Part shown: one piece after another, positions 1 through 9,408 of the stretch
Layout: each line of letters begins with the position of its first letter
Position numbering within the stretch: position 1 is the first letter of the stretch
The notes under the pieces: generated by a model
What the model was told of the DNA's origin: nothing
Databases searched by the model: none
Seen by the model: the letters and a program-made list of their open reading frames with translations, nothing else
NCBI RefSeq assembly: GCF_004358345.1
Contig: NZ_CP037952.1
Span: 4,526,001 to 4,590,000 of the forward strand
DNA length: 64,000 bases
Source: Parashewanella spongiae
Lineage (GTDB): Bacteria; Pseudomonadota; Gammaproteobacteria; Enterobacterales; Shewanellaceae
Direction: 5' to 3'
Position numbers and translations under genes: made by a program

Positions 1-338
1 AACAAATTAGATCACTTTTTGTACAGGCGTTTGTTAACCTGCTTAATCCATTTGTCAAAAATGTATCGTACTGTTTCCTACTGTACGATAATTGACTGAG
101 TTAACATCTACATTGTACTCGTTTTCTGTATTTGTTAACAAATAAAATGTTAACAAAACTACCCCCCCTAGTTTTATGTACTTAAACGTGTGAATTTACC
201 GTTATTTTTTATAGACTTAATCACATTGTTAACTGCTCATTTTTAGCATACATTAACGCGAATTAATCTCATTTATTCGTTTTGGTTTTAATTAAGGATT
301 TGTTAGACTGTTTTGGGCTTACTACGAGTGTACTTGTT
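1..338. other. AT-rich intergenic region, no gene seen
   Basis: No convincing reading frame, RNA gene or repeat is visible here. The stretch is AT-rich, with a run of seven C residues near 164-170. It must contain the promoter of the following DUF3293 gene, but I cannot place one with confidence. Confidence 0.5.
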
Positions 339-785
339 ATGACTCATGAATTTGATGATCTTTGGCGTAGTTATCAGACGACTCAGTTTCTGTTAACTCA
401 GCCATTCGCTAATCACCTTTCCTTCGCCATTATTACCGCCTGTAATCCTCAAGGGCAACAACTCAACCAAAGTCAAAACCGTCTTAAAGACAAACAACTA
501 CTTAAAGAAATTGAACAACTTCGATGTCCTTATCGTGCGGTATTAGGTGCTGATAAAGATTTATCCTACTTTGAGAAAAGTTGGGCTATTTTTATCGATA
601 AAGGACAAGCCATCAAACTTGGTGAACAATTTGTTCAAAATGCCATCTATTATGTAAACCAAGGCAAGCTAACGTTAATCCCAGTTTTACTTTCTGCCAA
701 CGAAATTGACTTAGGAGCGTTTCACCTTCGAAGTAACTTGGTCAGTGATTTCCCTGACGTGCTAACTTACAGTAAACATTCATAA
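339..785 (+). CDS. DUF3293 domain protein
   Basis: A protein of about 148 residues recognisable as the DUF3293 family of gammaproteobacteria. The start of the mature reading frame (DDLWRSYQ) and the block LSFAIITACNPQG near the N-terminus are the family hallmarks. The family has no established biochemical function. It is soluble, with no signal peptide or membrane segment. The frame stays open upstream to a TTG at 282, but homologues begin close to the ATG at 339, so I chose that start; the ribosome binding site is weak for both. It lies just upstream of the lysine riboswitch and is not obviously part of that operon. Confidence 0.75.
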   Translation: MTHEFDDLWRSYQTTQFLLTQPFANHLSFAIITACNPQGQQLNQSQNRLKDKQLLKEIEQLRCPYRAVLGADKDLSYFEKSWAIFIDKGQAIKLGEQFVQNAIYYVNQGKLTLIPVLLSANEIDLGAFHLRSNLVSDFPDVLTYSKHS

Positions 786-813
786 TTTAATATATACAAA
801 AGTATTATTTATG

Positions 814-842
814 TTGACATAGTTAAAGTTTATTTGTTATTT
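814..842 (+). promoter_or_regulatory. Candidate sigma-70 promoter of the lysC leader
   Basis: A perfect -35 box TTGACA at 814-819 is followed, after 17 bases, by a weak -10 (TTATTT, 837-842). Transcription would start near 849, about 15 bases before the riboswitch P1 stem, which is the expected arrangement. The weak -10 keeps confidence moderate. Confidence 0.45.
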
Positions 843-863
843 TTTGCTCGCTTTTAAAGCAAA

Positions 864-1053
864 ACAGAAGAGGAGCGTTAACTAGGTAGTAAGTCTAAGG
901 AGCACCAACTCCATTGATGACTTATGAGGGAGATTAACGCCGAGACACGATTCCTGTGCGTGAGGATTAGTGTCGATCATTTGGCTGAATCCAAATGATT
1001 GTCGCAGCTACCCCATGATGGGGCAATTATTAGCTAGCGGAGAGCTTCTGGTG
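864..1053 (+). promoter_or_regulatory. Lysine riboswitch (L-box) aptamer
   Basis: The leader carries the lysine-riboswitch core in the same order as the E. coli lysC leader: GAGGAGCG after the P1 5' strand, an AGTAA block, a GGAG...CTCC hairpin, GAGGGAG followed by CGCCGAG, a hairpin closed by TTTGGCTGAATCCAAA, and a final CTTCTGGTG. P1 is formed by CAGAAG (865-870) pairing with CTTCTG (1045-1050). Lysine binding should stabilise P1 and turn off the downstream lysC operon. Assignment is from motif order and pairing seen in the sequence; a covariance-model scan would be the formal test. Confidence 0.93.
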
Positions 1054-1234
1054 AGAATTTCGTGATTGCACTCAAGTTTGAGTATGCATTTACACTTCAA
1101 TGCTCATATTTGGTGAAATTCAAAATCAATATGCAGCTCGCACCAGGCTTTCCGAGCAATCCATGTTCGGAGTAACAATGTCAGTAACCGTTTGTCTCAA
1201 TAATTATTCTCATCTCCTCACTCTCAAAGGAGAT
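1048..1234 (+). promoter_or_regulatory. Riboswitch expression platform with SD-masking hairpin
   Basis: CTGGTG (1048-1053) overlaps the 3' strand of P1 and can instead pair with CACCAG (1141-1146), giving mutually exclusive states. Next is a 7-bp hairpin (1151-1171 region, TCCGAGC with GTTCGGA). Immediately before lysC, ATCTCCT (1212-1218) pairs with AGGAGAT (1228-1234), which buries the lysC Shine-Dalgarno sequence in a 7-bp stem with a 9-base loop. No U-tract follows these hairpins, so control of translation initiation is more likely than transcription termination. The coupling between the hairpins is inferred. Confidence 0.65.
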
Positions 1235-1239
1235 CGTTA

Positions 1240-2613
1240 ATGTCTATCATTTCTAAAAAATTAGTCATCGCCAAGTTTGGTGGCACTTCAGTGGCTGACT
1301 ATCCTTCAATGTTAAATTGTGCGCGTATCGTTTTAAGCAATCCGTTTACTCGTTTAGTTGTAGTAAGCGCGTCTAGCGGTGTCACTAATTTACTGGTCGA
1401 ACTCACACAAGCTCATGTAAACGATGAGCGAAGAGTTCAGCTTTTAAAAAATATTGCTCAAATTCAATATTCAATCATTGATAACTTGCCGCAATCACAA
1501 CACCTGCTTGCGCTCATTGATAGCTTACTGAATCATATGTCAGTGCTGAGTGAGTCGTTGATTTTGAATCGTAGTAAAGAAGTTATGGATGAGCTTTTAT
1601 CCATAGGTGAGCAATGTTCTTCAATATTGTTTAACGAAGTTCTTAAGCAACAGGGCGAATACTCTCAAGTCTTCGATGCTCGAAAGGTCATGCGAACAAA
1701 CGATCAGTTTGGTGCTGCAGAACCCGATATCAATGACATTTTTCGTTTATGTCAGAGTGAATTACTGCCATCACTTAACAATACGCGTTTTGTAACACAA
1801 GGATTCATTGGTGCCAATGAACAAGGGCGTACGACTACTTTAGGTCGAGGCGGCAGTGATTATTCCGCCGCACTTCTTGCTGAAGCCTTAAATGCCACGA
1901 CCTTAGAAATTTGGACTGATGTTGCAGGCATTTATACGACTGATCCCCGTTTAGCCGCTAACGCGAAACCAATTAAAGAGATCAGTTTCAGTGAAGCCGC
2001 CGAAATGGCGACATTTGGCGCAAAAATACTACATCCAGCAACGATACTACCTGCCGTGAGAAAAAATATCGAAGTTTTTGTGGGTTCCAGCAAACAGCCT
2101 GAGTCTTCGGGCACTTGGATAAGAACACAAGTTAATAATGCTCCCGTTTACAGAGCCGTTGCTGTAAGGCGTGATCAAACGTTACTCAACTTACACAGTT
2201 TAAAAATGTTGCATGCTCAAGGTTTTTTGGCTGAAACCTTTGCTTCTCTCGCCCGCCATAAAATCAGTGTTGATTTAATTACTACCTCTGAGGTAAATGT
2301 TGCACTCACACTGGATAAAACCGGATCAGATTCAAGCGGACAGCAGTTACTAAATGACGCACTCATTCAAGAGCTAGAACATCATTGTAACGTGAAAATC
2401 GAAGACTCTTTGGCGCTTGTTGCGATCATCGGTAATAACATTCCGAATACCACTGGCGTGTGCCAACAAGTTTTCGATTCGCTTTCTGAGTTTAATATCA
2501 GAATGAGCAGCCAAGGTGCCAGCCAACATAATATGTGCATACTCGTCGCAGAAAAAGATGCAGCAGCCGTTGTACAAACACTACATAGAGATCTATTTGA
2601 AGGCCTATCATGA
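1240..2613 (+). CDS. lysC: Aspartate kinase III, lysine-sensitive
   Basis: Phosphorylates L-aspartate with ATP, the first step of the aspartate pathway to lysine, methionine, threonine and diaminopimelate. The 457-residue protein begins with the kinase signature KFGGTSVAD (residues 12-20), has the TLGRGGSD loop and EIWTDVAGIYTTDPR in the catalytic domain, and ends with about 150 residues corresponding to paired ACT domains, the lysine-binding regulatory part. Length matches E. coli LysC (449). Start ATG at 1240 is preceded by AAAGGAGAT. The riboswitch upstream identifies it as the lysine-controlled isozyme. It overlaps the next gene by four bases (ATGA), implying translational coupling. Confidence 0.95.
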   Translation: MSIISKKLVIAKFGGTSVADYPSMLNCARIVLSNPFTRLVVVSASSGVTNLLVELTQAHVNDERRVQLLKNIAQIQYSIIDNLPQSQHLLALIDSLLNHMSVLSESLILNRSKEVMDELLSIGEQCSSILFNEVLKQQGEYSQVFDARKVMRTNDQFGAAEPDINDIFRLCQSELLPSLNNTRFVTQGFIGANEQGRTTTLGRGGSDYSAALLAEALNATTLEIWTDVAGIYTTDPRLAANAKPIKEISFSEAAEMATFGAKILHPATILPAVRKNIEVFVGSSKQPESSGTWIRTQVNNAPVYRAVAVRRDQTLLNLHSLKMLHAQGFLAETFASLARHKISVDLITTSEVNVALTLDKTGSDSSGQQLLNDALIQELEHHCNVKIEDSLALVAIIGNNIPNTTGVCQQVFDSLSEFNIRMSSQGASQHNMCILVAEKDAAAVVQTLHRDLFEGLS

Positions 2614-3734
2614 ACAAGCCGAATAAATGGGAAATCAATGTTGGTGAATTAGCCACGGGGCAAGCATTAACCATACCTGTGTATCAGTTTACACCTGAGA
2701 ATCCGTCTGGGCCGAGTGTGTATATTCAAGCCAATGTTCATGGAGCAGAAGTTCAAGGTAATGCGGTAATATTTGAGTTAATGAAGCAACTTGAGAACAC
2801 TCACCTTAACTCAGTGGTTACTTTAGTTCCGCTCGCTAACCCGATGGGGATCAATCAAAAAAGTGGTGAGTTTACACTCGGACGATTTGATCCTATTACT
2901 GGTATTAATTGGAATCGAGAATATTACGACCACAACTTTGACATTGAATATTGGTACACAAAAAATCAATCACATAATGACTCTGATTTGTTCTCTGCAT
3001 TTCGTCAAACTTTATTATCAAGTTGCCAGCAACGATTACAGAACCCATGGGGAATTAGTACTGGCCAACGTTTAGCAACAGAATTGCAAATACTTGGTCA
3101 TCAAGCCGATATCGTGTTTGACTTACATACTGGCCCAAAATCATGCAAGCATATGTATTGCCCAGAATATGCTATTGATGCAGCGCAGTATTTTTCTATT
3201 CCTTATGTACTCGTAATGCCCAATGATTTTGCTGGTGCCATGGATGAAGCGATGTTTTGTCCGTGGTGGAAACTGTCAGAACTTGCTGAGACTCAAGGGC
3301 GACAACTTGATGTTGCTGTTAATGCTTTTACACTTGAACTTGCCAGCCAAGAACGCATTGACATGAATGATGCAAAAATCGATGCAAATGGAATTCTCGC
3401 TTACCTCAGTCATAAAGGTGTTATTACCGAAAAAGTCACTCCCGTTAAAATGGATCGTTATGCTTGTCAGCTCGAGAACTATAAAAAATTCTATGCACCT
3501 ACAGCAGGAATGATTGAGTATTTAGCGCCACTGGGGGAAAAATTAAGTGTAGATCAACCGCTATTGAGCTTGCTGAGGATGGATCAGTACGGCACCAAAG
3601 ATGAGTATCAACATATCAGTTTGGATATCGAGTGTATTCCTATTCTTCACTTTGCTTCTGCGGCCGTTCATCAAGGTACTGAGCTTTATAAAGTGATGAC
3701 GGATGTGTTTTTACTTGAGCATTACCCCCCTTAA
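2610..3734 (+). CDS. Succinylglutamate desuccinylase/aspartoacylase-family zinc deacylase
   Basis: A 374-residue member of the M14-like AstE/AspA deacylase family. Zinc ligands and catalytic residues are visible: VHGAEVQG (H44, E47), DLHTG (H173) and TLELAS (Glu243). Family members hydrolyse N-acyl amino acids such as N-succinylglutamate or N-acetylaspartate; the substrate here is unknown. The start codon overlaps the lysC stop (ATGA), so it lies in the riboswitch-controlled operon. That suggests, by context only, a role in acyl-intermediate turnover in the diaminopimelate/lysine branch. It is not a true AstE by context, since no other ast genes are nearby. A strong hairpin terminator follows. 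Confidence 0.8.
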   Translation: MNKPNKWEINVGELATGQALTIPVYQFTPENPSGPSVYIQANVHGAEVQGNAVIFELMKQLENTHLNSVVTLVPLANPMGINQKSGEFTLGRFDPITGINWNREYYDHNFDIEYWYTKNQSHNDSDLFSAFRQTLLSSCQQRLQNPWGISTGQRLATELQILGHQADIVFDLHTGPKSCKHMYCPEYAIDAAQYFSIPYVLVMPNDFAGAMDEAMFCPWWKLSELAETQGRQLDVAVNAFTLELASQERIDMNDAKIDANGILAYLSHKGVITEKVTPVKMDRYACQLENYKKFYAPTAGMIEYLAPLGEKLSVDQPLLSLLRMDQYGTKDEYQHISLDIECIPILHFASAAVHQGTELYKVMTDVFLLEHYPP

Positions 3735-3736
3735 AA

Positions 3737-3765
3737 AAGTAGCCTTGCTATTAGCAAGGCTACTT
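3737..3765. terminator. Bidirectional rho-independent terminator
   Basis: A near-perfect 13-bp stem (AAGTAGCCTTGCT with its complement) closes on a three-base loop, with an A-tract on the left and T-rich sequence on the right. It lies between the convergent lysC operon and the TonB-dependent receptor gene and can serve both. Confidence 0.85.
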
Positions 3766-3792
3766 CATTCAAAGTCATACTATTTCACATAT

Positions 3793-6402
3793 CTAGAAGT
3801 GATATGAACCCTTCACGTAATAATATCCACCGTTAAAACCAAAAGGTGACGTTTCATAATACAATCCGCCCCATGTACGGTTCTCATCAGCTGTGCCAAA
3901 ATCAATTCTTTCAGCTTCTTGATCAAATAGGTTCTGAGCACCTACCGCAACCGAGAACGAATCATTAATGTTGTAGTTCAGCTCCATGTCAACGGTAATG
4001 GCTGCAGAGCCCGTTTTAGCTGTTGCACCATAATCAACATGTACACCTTGATATTCGCCATAATAATTAATACGAGTGAACATGTTCCAGTCATCCCAAG
4101 ACTGTCCCCAAGTCAACGTAGCTCTATGATTCGGTAAATCATCTTCTAAACGAGAAACTTTAAAATCACCGGTGATCTCAGTGTACTTATCAACGGTTGT
4201 TTCGTTCCAGTTGTAAGATAACGAGAAACTCGCATCACCTGATAATAAATCCGTTTGATAGTTAGCGACGATATCAATACCTTGAGTGGTCGTATCAAAA
4301 TCATTCGTGAAGAAGCTCACCGAAGAAAGCCCATCTACATTTGGTACTCCAGCCGCTTTTAGTGTCGCTTTATTTGCCGCCGTTAAGGTGCGAGCAGCTG
4401 ACTGGCTAATGCGATCCTCAACTTGAATGTTGTAATAATCAACGGTCAAGAAGAAGTCATTGTAATTATAAACTCCACCTAAGGTATAACTGAACGATTC
4501 TTCAGGTGACAAAGCCGTCGCTTCAAGTTCTTGTGCAATAGGGTTGGTTGGCGGTAATAATGCGATATCAATTAATTGACCTGCTGAGAGCTCGGTGCGA
4601 ACTAATGTAACATTAGATTGACCAACGGTTGGTGCACGGAAACCACTATTGACCGAACCACGTAGTGCAAAGTCGTCTGTCAGACTATAGTGACCTGCAA
4701 CTTTAAAGTTCGTAGTTGAACCAAAGGATTGATAATCTTCAAAGCGAACAGCGGCATCAACAAGGAAGCGTTCGCTAAACGGTAAGCTCGCTTGAACATA
4801 AAGCGCGCTGTTGCGGCTACTGTATTCACCCGCAGCTGATGGCTTATACCCCGGAAAACCATTTGAGCCAATACCAAAACCTTGGCTTGTTAAGGGGCCT
4901 GCCGTAAATGAAGCTACATCACCTGCTACGATTTCAAAGGTTTCTTGATGCCACTCATAACCAAATGCGATGCCAACATCGTCATACAGTCCCCAATCGG
5001 CAAATTTTACAAAGTCGAGGTTAAAAGTCCACTCTGAGTTCGTTGCGCCACCTGGTTCGAAATCACGTGGTGTGTCCGCACCTAAAGAAGCATTAACGGT
5101 ATTGTAAATGACATACTTAGATTCATTTTGTCCAAACGAACCACTGAAGTCGTATTGAATCCCATGTAGCCAATCAATTTGAAACTCGCCTTTGGTACCT
5201 GCTGTAATTGAGGTATCAACGATATTGCCACCGAAGTTTGGCGTAAAACCACCCGGTAATATTTCATTAAATGCAAAGCAATTTGGATTGTTTTGAACGT
5301 GCTCAATGTAATCGGCTTGCTGCGTAACATTAGTAGACGTCACCGGAATAACTGGGCAACTAATGCCATCACCTAATCCTAAACCTTCATTAACTTGCCC
5401 TACTGGCCCCGGAGTCAAATCACCAACCAGTAATGTTTCACCACCATCATTTGAGTAAACACCACCACGGTTATTTGGGTTACGATAGTAGAAACCACCT
5501 CTTACATCACGCTCCGAGTAGTTACCAAATAGGTAAGCCTCAGAAAACTCATCCAGCTCTAAGCCTAAATTCGCGAATAAGGTAATGTCATCATTGATTT
5601 CTGGTGAGCCCCAAATTTGTGCAGGGTCTTCGATAGGGAGACCTGCGGCCGCAAACGCCTGCGCGTCTGGACGCTGAACACTTCGGCTGGTTGCATCCGC
5701 ATTCTTATATTGGAAACTAAAATTAGCAAAACCGTTTTCAGTCAGAGGCATACCAATATTGCCTGCCACTTGTGTACTGGCACCATCACCTTCATAATAC
5801 TCACCAGTTTTCACTTCAAGGCTACCACCACTGCTATTATCTTTAAGCTCAAAGTTCACTACACCTGCTATTGCATCTGAGCCATATTGAGCCGCAGCAC
5901 CGTCACGCAGCACTTCAACTTGCTTAAGTGCAATGCTTGGAATGACTGAAATGTCGGGGCCTTGCGCACCATCGTTGATGCCACCACCTAAAAATGCAAT
6001 TACTGATGAGCGATGACGGCGCTTACCATTTAATAATATTAAGGTACTGTCTGCTGACAAACCACGAAGATTCATTGGGCGAACAAGGGAAGCTGCATCA
6101 CTGATAGGGTTAGAATGTACATTCAAGGAAGGAATACTGCCTTTTAAAATTTCCAGCATATCAGTATTACCGGCTTTCTGGATTTCTTCTGCACCAATGA
6201 TATCAATCGGTACTGGAGAATCATTAATAGAACGAGGCGCGGCGCGAGTACCTACTACTGCAATTTTTTCAATTTTAGAATCTTTTGTGGCTTTCACATC
6301 ATCATCCGCTATGGCTGAATGACTGGCTCCGATACCTGCCACTGCGATTGAAATGGCCAAACTTAACGAACTCATACTAAATTTTTGTTTTTTCAAACTC
6401 AT
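3793..6402 (-). CDS. TonB-dependent outer-membrane receptor
   Basis: An 869-residue TonB-dependent receptor of the outer membrane, importing an unidentified ligand with energy from the TonB complex. A signal peptide covers about residues 1-32 (KKQKFSMSSLSLAISIAVAG..., cut near SAIADDD). A TonB-box-like segment IEKIAVVGTR is followed by the plug (about 55-175, with GAAAQYGSDAIAGVVNFELK) and a long beta-barrel ending in the typical C-terminal Phe (KGSYHF). It resembles large Alteromonadales receptors for peptides, oligosaccharides or siderophores, and no neighbour reveals the substrate. It is transcribed alone, convergent with the lysC operon. Confidence 0.9.
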   Translation of the reverse strand: MSLKKQKFSMSSLSLAISIAVAGIGASHSAIADDDVKATKDSKIEKIAVVGTRAAPRSINDSPVPIDIIGAEEIQKAGNTDMLEILKGSIPSLNVHSNPISDAASLVRPMNLRGLSADSTLILLNGKRRHRSSVIAFLGGGINDGAQGPDISVIPSIALKQVEVLRDGAAAQYGSDAIAGVVNFELKDNSSGGSLEVKTGEYYEGDGASTQVAGNIGMPLTENGFANFSFQYKNADATSRSVQRPDAQAFAAAGLPIEDPAQIWGSPEINDDITLFANLGLELDEFSEAYLFGNYSERDVRGGFYYRNPNNRGGVYSNDGGETLLVGDLTPGPVGQVNEGLGLGDGISCPVIPVTSTNVTQQADYIEHVQNNPNCFAFNEILPGGFTPNFGGNIVDTSITAGTKGEFQIDWLHGIQYDFSGSFGQNESKYVIYNTVNASLGADTPRDFEPGGATNSEWTFNLDFVKFADWGLYDDVGIAFGYEWHQETFEIVAGDVASFTAGPLTSQGFGIGSNGFPGYKPSAAGEYSSRNSALYVQASLPFSERFLVDAAVRFEDYQSFGSTTNFKVAGHYSLTDDFALRGSVNSGFRAPTVGQSNVTLVRTELSAGQLIDIALLPPTNPIAQELEATALSPEESFSYTLGGVYNYNDFFLTVDYYNIQVEDRISQSAARTLTAANKATLKAAGVPNVDGLSSVSFFTNDFDTTTQGIDIVANYQTDLLSGDASFSLSYNWNETTVDKYTEITGDFKVSRLEDDLPNHRATLTWGQSWDDWNMFTRINYYGEYQGVHVDYGATAKTGSAAITVDMELNYNINDSFSVAVGAQNLFDQEAERIDFGTADENRTWGGLYYETSPFGFNGGYYYVKGSYHF

Positions 6403-6937
6403 AGATATTGCCTTATATCGATATGCTCACTACTCACCCTAGGTGTAGCTGTGAACTTTCATCATTCCAGACGTTTTCACGTCATATCATTAGGTGTTGG
6501 TGCTTTAAGCAACATCAATCCCAATTGCAAATACCTATGGCACTGTGTACCAATACTAATTGAATACTTCTGATGATCTTTTACCAAATCCTTTCTCATG
6601 CGTGTGTTTCCACGCTTAACCCATTTATTAAACATTTTTTTAACACTTTGTAAATATGCATACTTACTTTAAATTTTCGCTTAGATAGTGAAAATACAAA
6701 TAAAAATACAGATAAACACTATCAAATTGTTTTAAATAAACTTTTGTGACTAACTATTTCTTTACATATAACATTTAGTTCTTGCGTTAAGAAAAAAAGA
6801 TATAATTGAAAAATGATCCCACTTGAATAGTATTCGCTCTACTGTTGCATAAATATACTCATCATTCTCAAAATTGACCTTCGTTTTTTCTTCCATTAGT
6901 CTCATTAAGTCACTCAATGGAATGTTAAGAGAAAGGG
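6403..6937. other. Intergenic region upstream of the receptor and the fadD remnant
   Basis: A 535-base AT-rich divergent spacer. It must hold the promoters of the TonB-dependent receptor (minus strand) and of the ancestral fadD-like gene (plus strand). I see no RNA gene or recognisable repeat. A 77-codon minus-strand frame at 6762-6995 has no homology that I recognise and overlaps the fadD start. Confidence 0.5.
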
Positions 6938-7129
6938 ATGAATCAACCAATACCTTATGATTTACATCAAAAATATGCTCTACCAGAGTATTCATCTCTT
7001 GCTGCTCTTATCGAAACTACCTGCTCAACATTCCCTGAAAAAATTGCATTTTCTTGTTTAGGGCAAGAGCTGACTTTCGCTGACGTTGAAAGCCACTCTC
7101 GGGCTTTCACCGCTTATTTATACCAATTA

Positions 7130-7294
7130 GGGACGTGGCGGAAGAATATATACCAATTTTATCGTCACTCCTGCGAACGCAGGAGTCCAGAGTCTTTGGT
7201 TAATTTGGGCACAAGTCGCTGGATACCTGCGTTCGCAGGTATGACAAATTAAGCGTTGAAATTTAAATTGGTATTATTTGAACTGCGACATCCC
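7130..7294. repeat. MITE, GGGA-type, 3-bp TTA duplication
   Basis: A 165-bp element with ends GGGACGTGGCGGAAGAA and (inverted) GGGATGTCGCAGTTCAA, flanked by TTA on each side (7127-7129 and 7295-7297). Excising it with one TTA restores the fadD frame (YQL-QHKT). Inside are inverted segments around CTGCGAACGCAG. The same family recurs at 33070-33400 and 44809-44995. It has no coding capacity. Confidence 0.85.
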
Positions 7295-7334
7295 TTACAG
7301 CACAAAACAATTTTGCAGCCCGGTGATAGAATAG

Positions 7335-8586
7335 TAGGGCAAACGGGTCTAAATTAGACAGCCAGTTTGCCCACAGTTAATACCTTCATCAAATATTCTT
7401 CATCCCAGCCCGCTTTTAAACGTTTGCTTTTTATTCCTACTTTTGCTGTTTTCTCATTTTTCAGCATGTTGAGTGCTGTTTTATTCATGATAGCCATATT
7501 CTCTGCTGCGTTTCCACTTCTTAACCGACATGAGTCTTCATCAAAGCTTACATCCAGTTGCCAGTGGAGTTTATTTTCAACAAACCAATGAGAACGTATT
7601 GCATTTGAGATAAACTCAGCTTTAGGTTTCAAATGACTACTGATGTAATAGCGTCTTTCCATGGTCTTCTCTATCCCTTTTTGTTCCCTAGTAGATTCTA
7701 CGACTACAATGCTGTTTAAGCTTGACCATCTACTATGGCGTTTTCTGAGCCACTCTACGTCAGACGTGACCCAAACTTTTCTTTGTTCAATTCGACCGTG
7801 ATCTTTATCGACTTCCTCAAACATATCGCAGTGAATTTTTTTAAATCTAGACTCGAGTTCTGTATCTAAAAATAATTTGATATCTTCAAAGAACTCACCT
7901 TGGCTACCTTTAAGGGCGAAAATATAATTAGCTTTTTTTTCAATGATTTTATCGGCAATTTTAAACTGGCAACCCATTGCATCAGTGGTAATGGTTGCCC
8001 CTTTAATATCGAGGAGCTCTAACAACTTAGGAATGGCTGTTATCTCGTTGCTTTTACCGTCAACTTTCATTTGCCCTAAGCAAAGATTATTTTTTACTGA
8101 CCAAGCATTAACGATATGTATTGCTGGAACTTCATTCACTTTATCCAGAGTTCTTCTCAGTGTCTTGCCATCAAGAGGAATGATATCTTCGTCAATTGTA
8201 CAAAGGTATTGCGCCCACGCTATAAAAGCGGCATGAAAAGCCTTAGGACATAAGCGGTTGAGAACATCGTTAAAGGTATCATGGCTTGGGACGCCATGAG
8301 GCATATCTAAAAAAGTTTCGAACCATTTTTTCTTCGATTTCCCATATTCTTCAATAGCATTGAAATTATCGCAGCCACAGATAACCGCACATAGAGTAAT
8401 GGTTATAATGTTAATCAGAGGATGATGTAAAGTTCGTGACATACGAGGGTCGGGTAGGCCATCAAAAAAGTCGCTGATTGTCGTAGTTTTCATAGAAATT
8501 AACAAGCAAAGACTATTATAAACCACGATCGCTATAGTTTGGCAAACGATCAAATTTGATTGCTTATTTTTGACCCGTTTGCCCTA
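7335..8586 (-). mobile_element. ISAs1-family insertion sequence, apparently intact
   Basis: The 1252-bp element has perfect 15-bp terminal inverted repeats (TAGGGCAAACGGGTC) and a perfect 10-bp target duplication GATAGAATAG (7325-7334 and 8587-8596), all inside the fadD-like gene. A single uninterrupted transposase gene fills it. The perfect ends and duplication indicate a recent insertion. Confidence 0.93.
7354..8493 (-). CDS. ISAs1-family transposase (DDE)
   Basis: A transposase of about 379 residues starting at MKTTTISDFFDGLPDPRM, the usual N-terminus of ISAs1/H-repeat transposases; the frame can be extended to 8553 but the extra residues do not resemble the family. Recognisable blocks are IIPLDGKTLRRT, TTDAMGCQ (catalytic Asp), DKDHGRIEQRKVWV, and the C-terminal HWFVENKLHWQLDVSFDED carrying the late catalytic residues. 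The reading frame is complete, so the element may be active. Confidence 0.92.
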   Translation of the reverse strand: MKTTTISDFFDGLPDPRMSRTLHHPLINIITITLCAVICGCDNFNAIEEYGKSKKKWFETFLDMPHGVPSHDTFNDVLNRLCPKAFHAAFIAWAQYLCTIDEDIIPLDGKTLRRTLDKVNEVPAIHIVNAWSVKNNLCLGQMKVDGKSNEITAIPKLLELLDIKGATITTDAMGCQFKIADKIIEKKANYIFALKGSQGEFFEDIKLFLDTELESRFKKIHCDMFEEVDKDHGRIEQRKVWVTSDVEWLRKRHSRWSSLNSIVVVESTREQKGIEKTMERRYYISSHLKPKAEFISNAIRSHWFVENKLHWQLDVSFDEDSCRLRSGNAAENMAIMNKTALNMLKNEKTAKVGIKSKRLKAGWDEEYLMKVLTVGKLAV

Positions 8587-9141
8587 GATAGAATAGGTAT
8601 TCAATTGCCAAACTTATTACAATTTGTTATTGCGGCATTTGGTGTCATTCGAGCTGGGCTTGTTTTAGTCAATACCAACCCCTTATACACTGAGAGAGAA
8701 TCAGTACATCAATTTCAAGACTCAGGTACAAAAGCTTTAGTGACACTCTTAAGCCGTGCAGAAGAAACCCTTTCTTGGATTGATAAAACTGATATTCAAT
8801 GGCTTTGCATTACTGAAGTAACCGACATGCTTGATATCAAAGCGGTGACTGAATGTGAGTCTTCTCGAATATCTAAAAATTGCCAGTTTTTTAACAATGT
8901 ACTGTTAGAAGGTGAACAGCTCAGCTTCACTCCTGTTACGAATCAACTCGATGCACTTGTTGCCCTGCAATACACTGGTGGAACCACAGGATTATCTAAA
9001 GGTGCAATGCTGACTCACGGCAATCTACTCGCAAACATGATGCAAGTTAAATCACGAATTGGCCGAGTCATGGCTATAGGTGAAGATATATTCGTAGCCC
9101 CACTGCCGATTTATCACATCTATGCATTCTTAGTGAACTTA

Positions 9142-9408
9142 GGAACTGTCCCAAAATAACTTCCCTGTTTTGCTGTCGTTTATTTTTGAGCTTATACAAT
9201 GCGAAGAAAGTGTGGTGTAGTTACTCTACATAAGCTTTCGACAACACAGTAGAAGCCAAAAATAAACACAGCCCAAAGGGTTACGCTTAAAATTGCCACT
9301 CTCTGCGTTACTCATTTTTCATTTAGAATAACTAAACTTCATTCTTCGTGCCTTGATATTGACAATTTTAAGCAGTAACAAATCGGTAAGTTATTTTGAG
9401 ACAGTTCC
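9142..9408. repeat. MITE derived from the ISAzo13-type element
   Basis: A 267-bp non-coding element whose ends (GGAACTGTCCCAAAATAAC and its inverted copy) match the termini of the full IS at 15945-19499. It is flanked by TTA duplications (9139-9141, 9409-9411), as a 3-bp target duplication. Removal restores the fadD frame (VNL-VLYF). The interior contains no transposase, so it would be mobilised in trans. Confidence 0.9.

Noticed and set aside
5617-5880. Plus-strand 87-codon frame inside the TonB receptor
   Set aside because: It is the antisense shadow of the receptor gene. Similar shadows in cydA, deoA, deoC, prfC and pnp were also discarded.
6762-6995. Minus-strand 77-codon frame overlapping the fadD start
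   Set aside because: It overlaps the start of a recognisable gene on the other strand, has no ribosome binding site that I can see and no familiar motif. Probably chance in AT-rich DNA.
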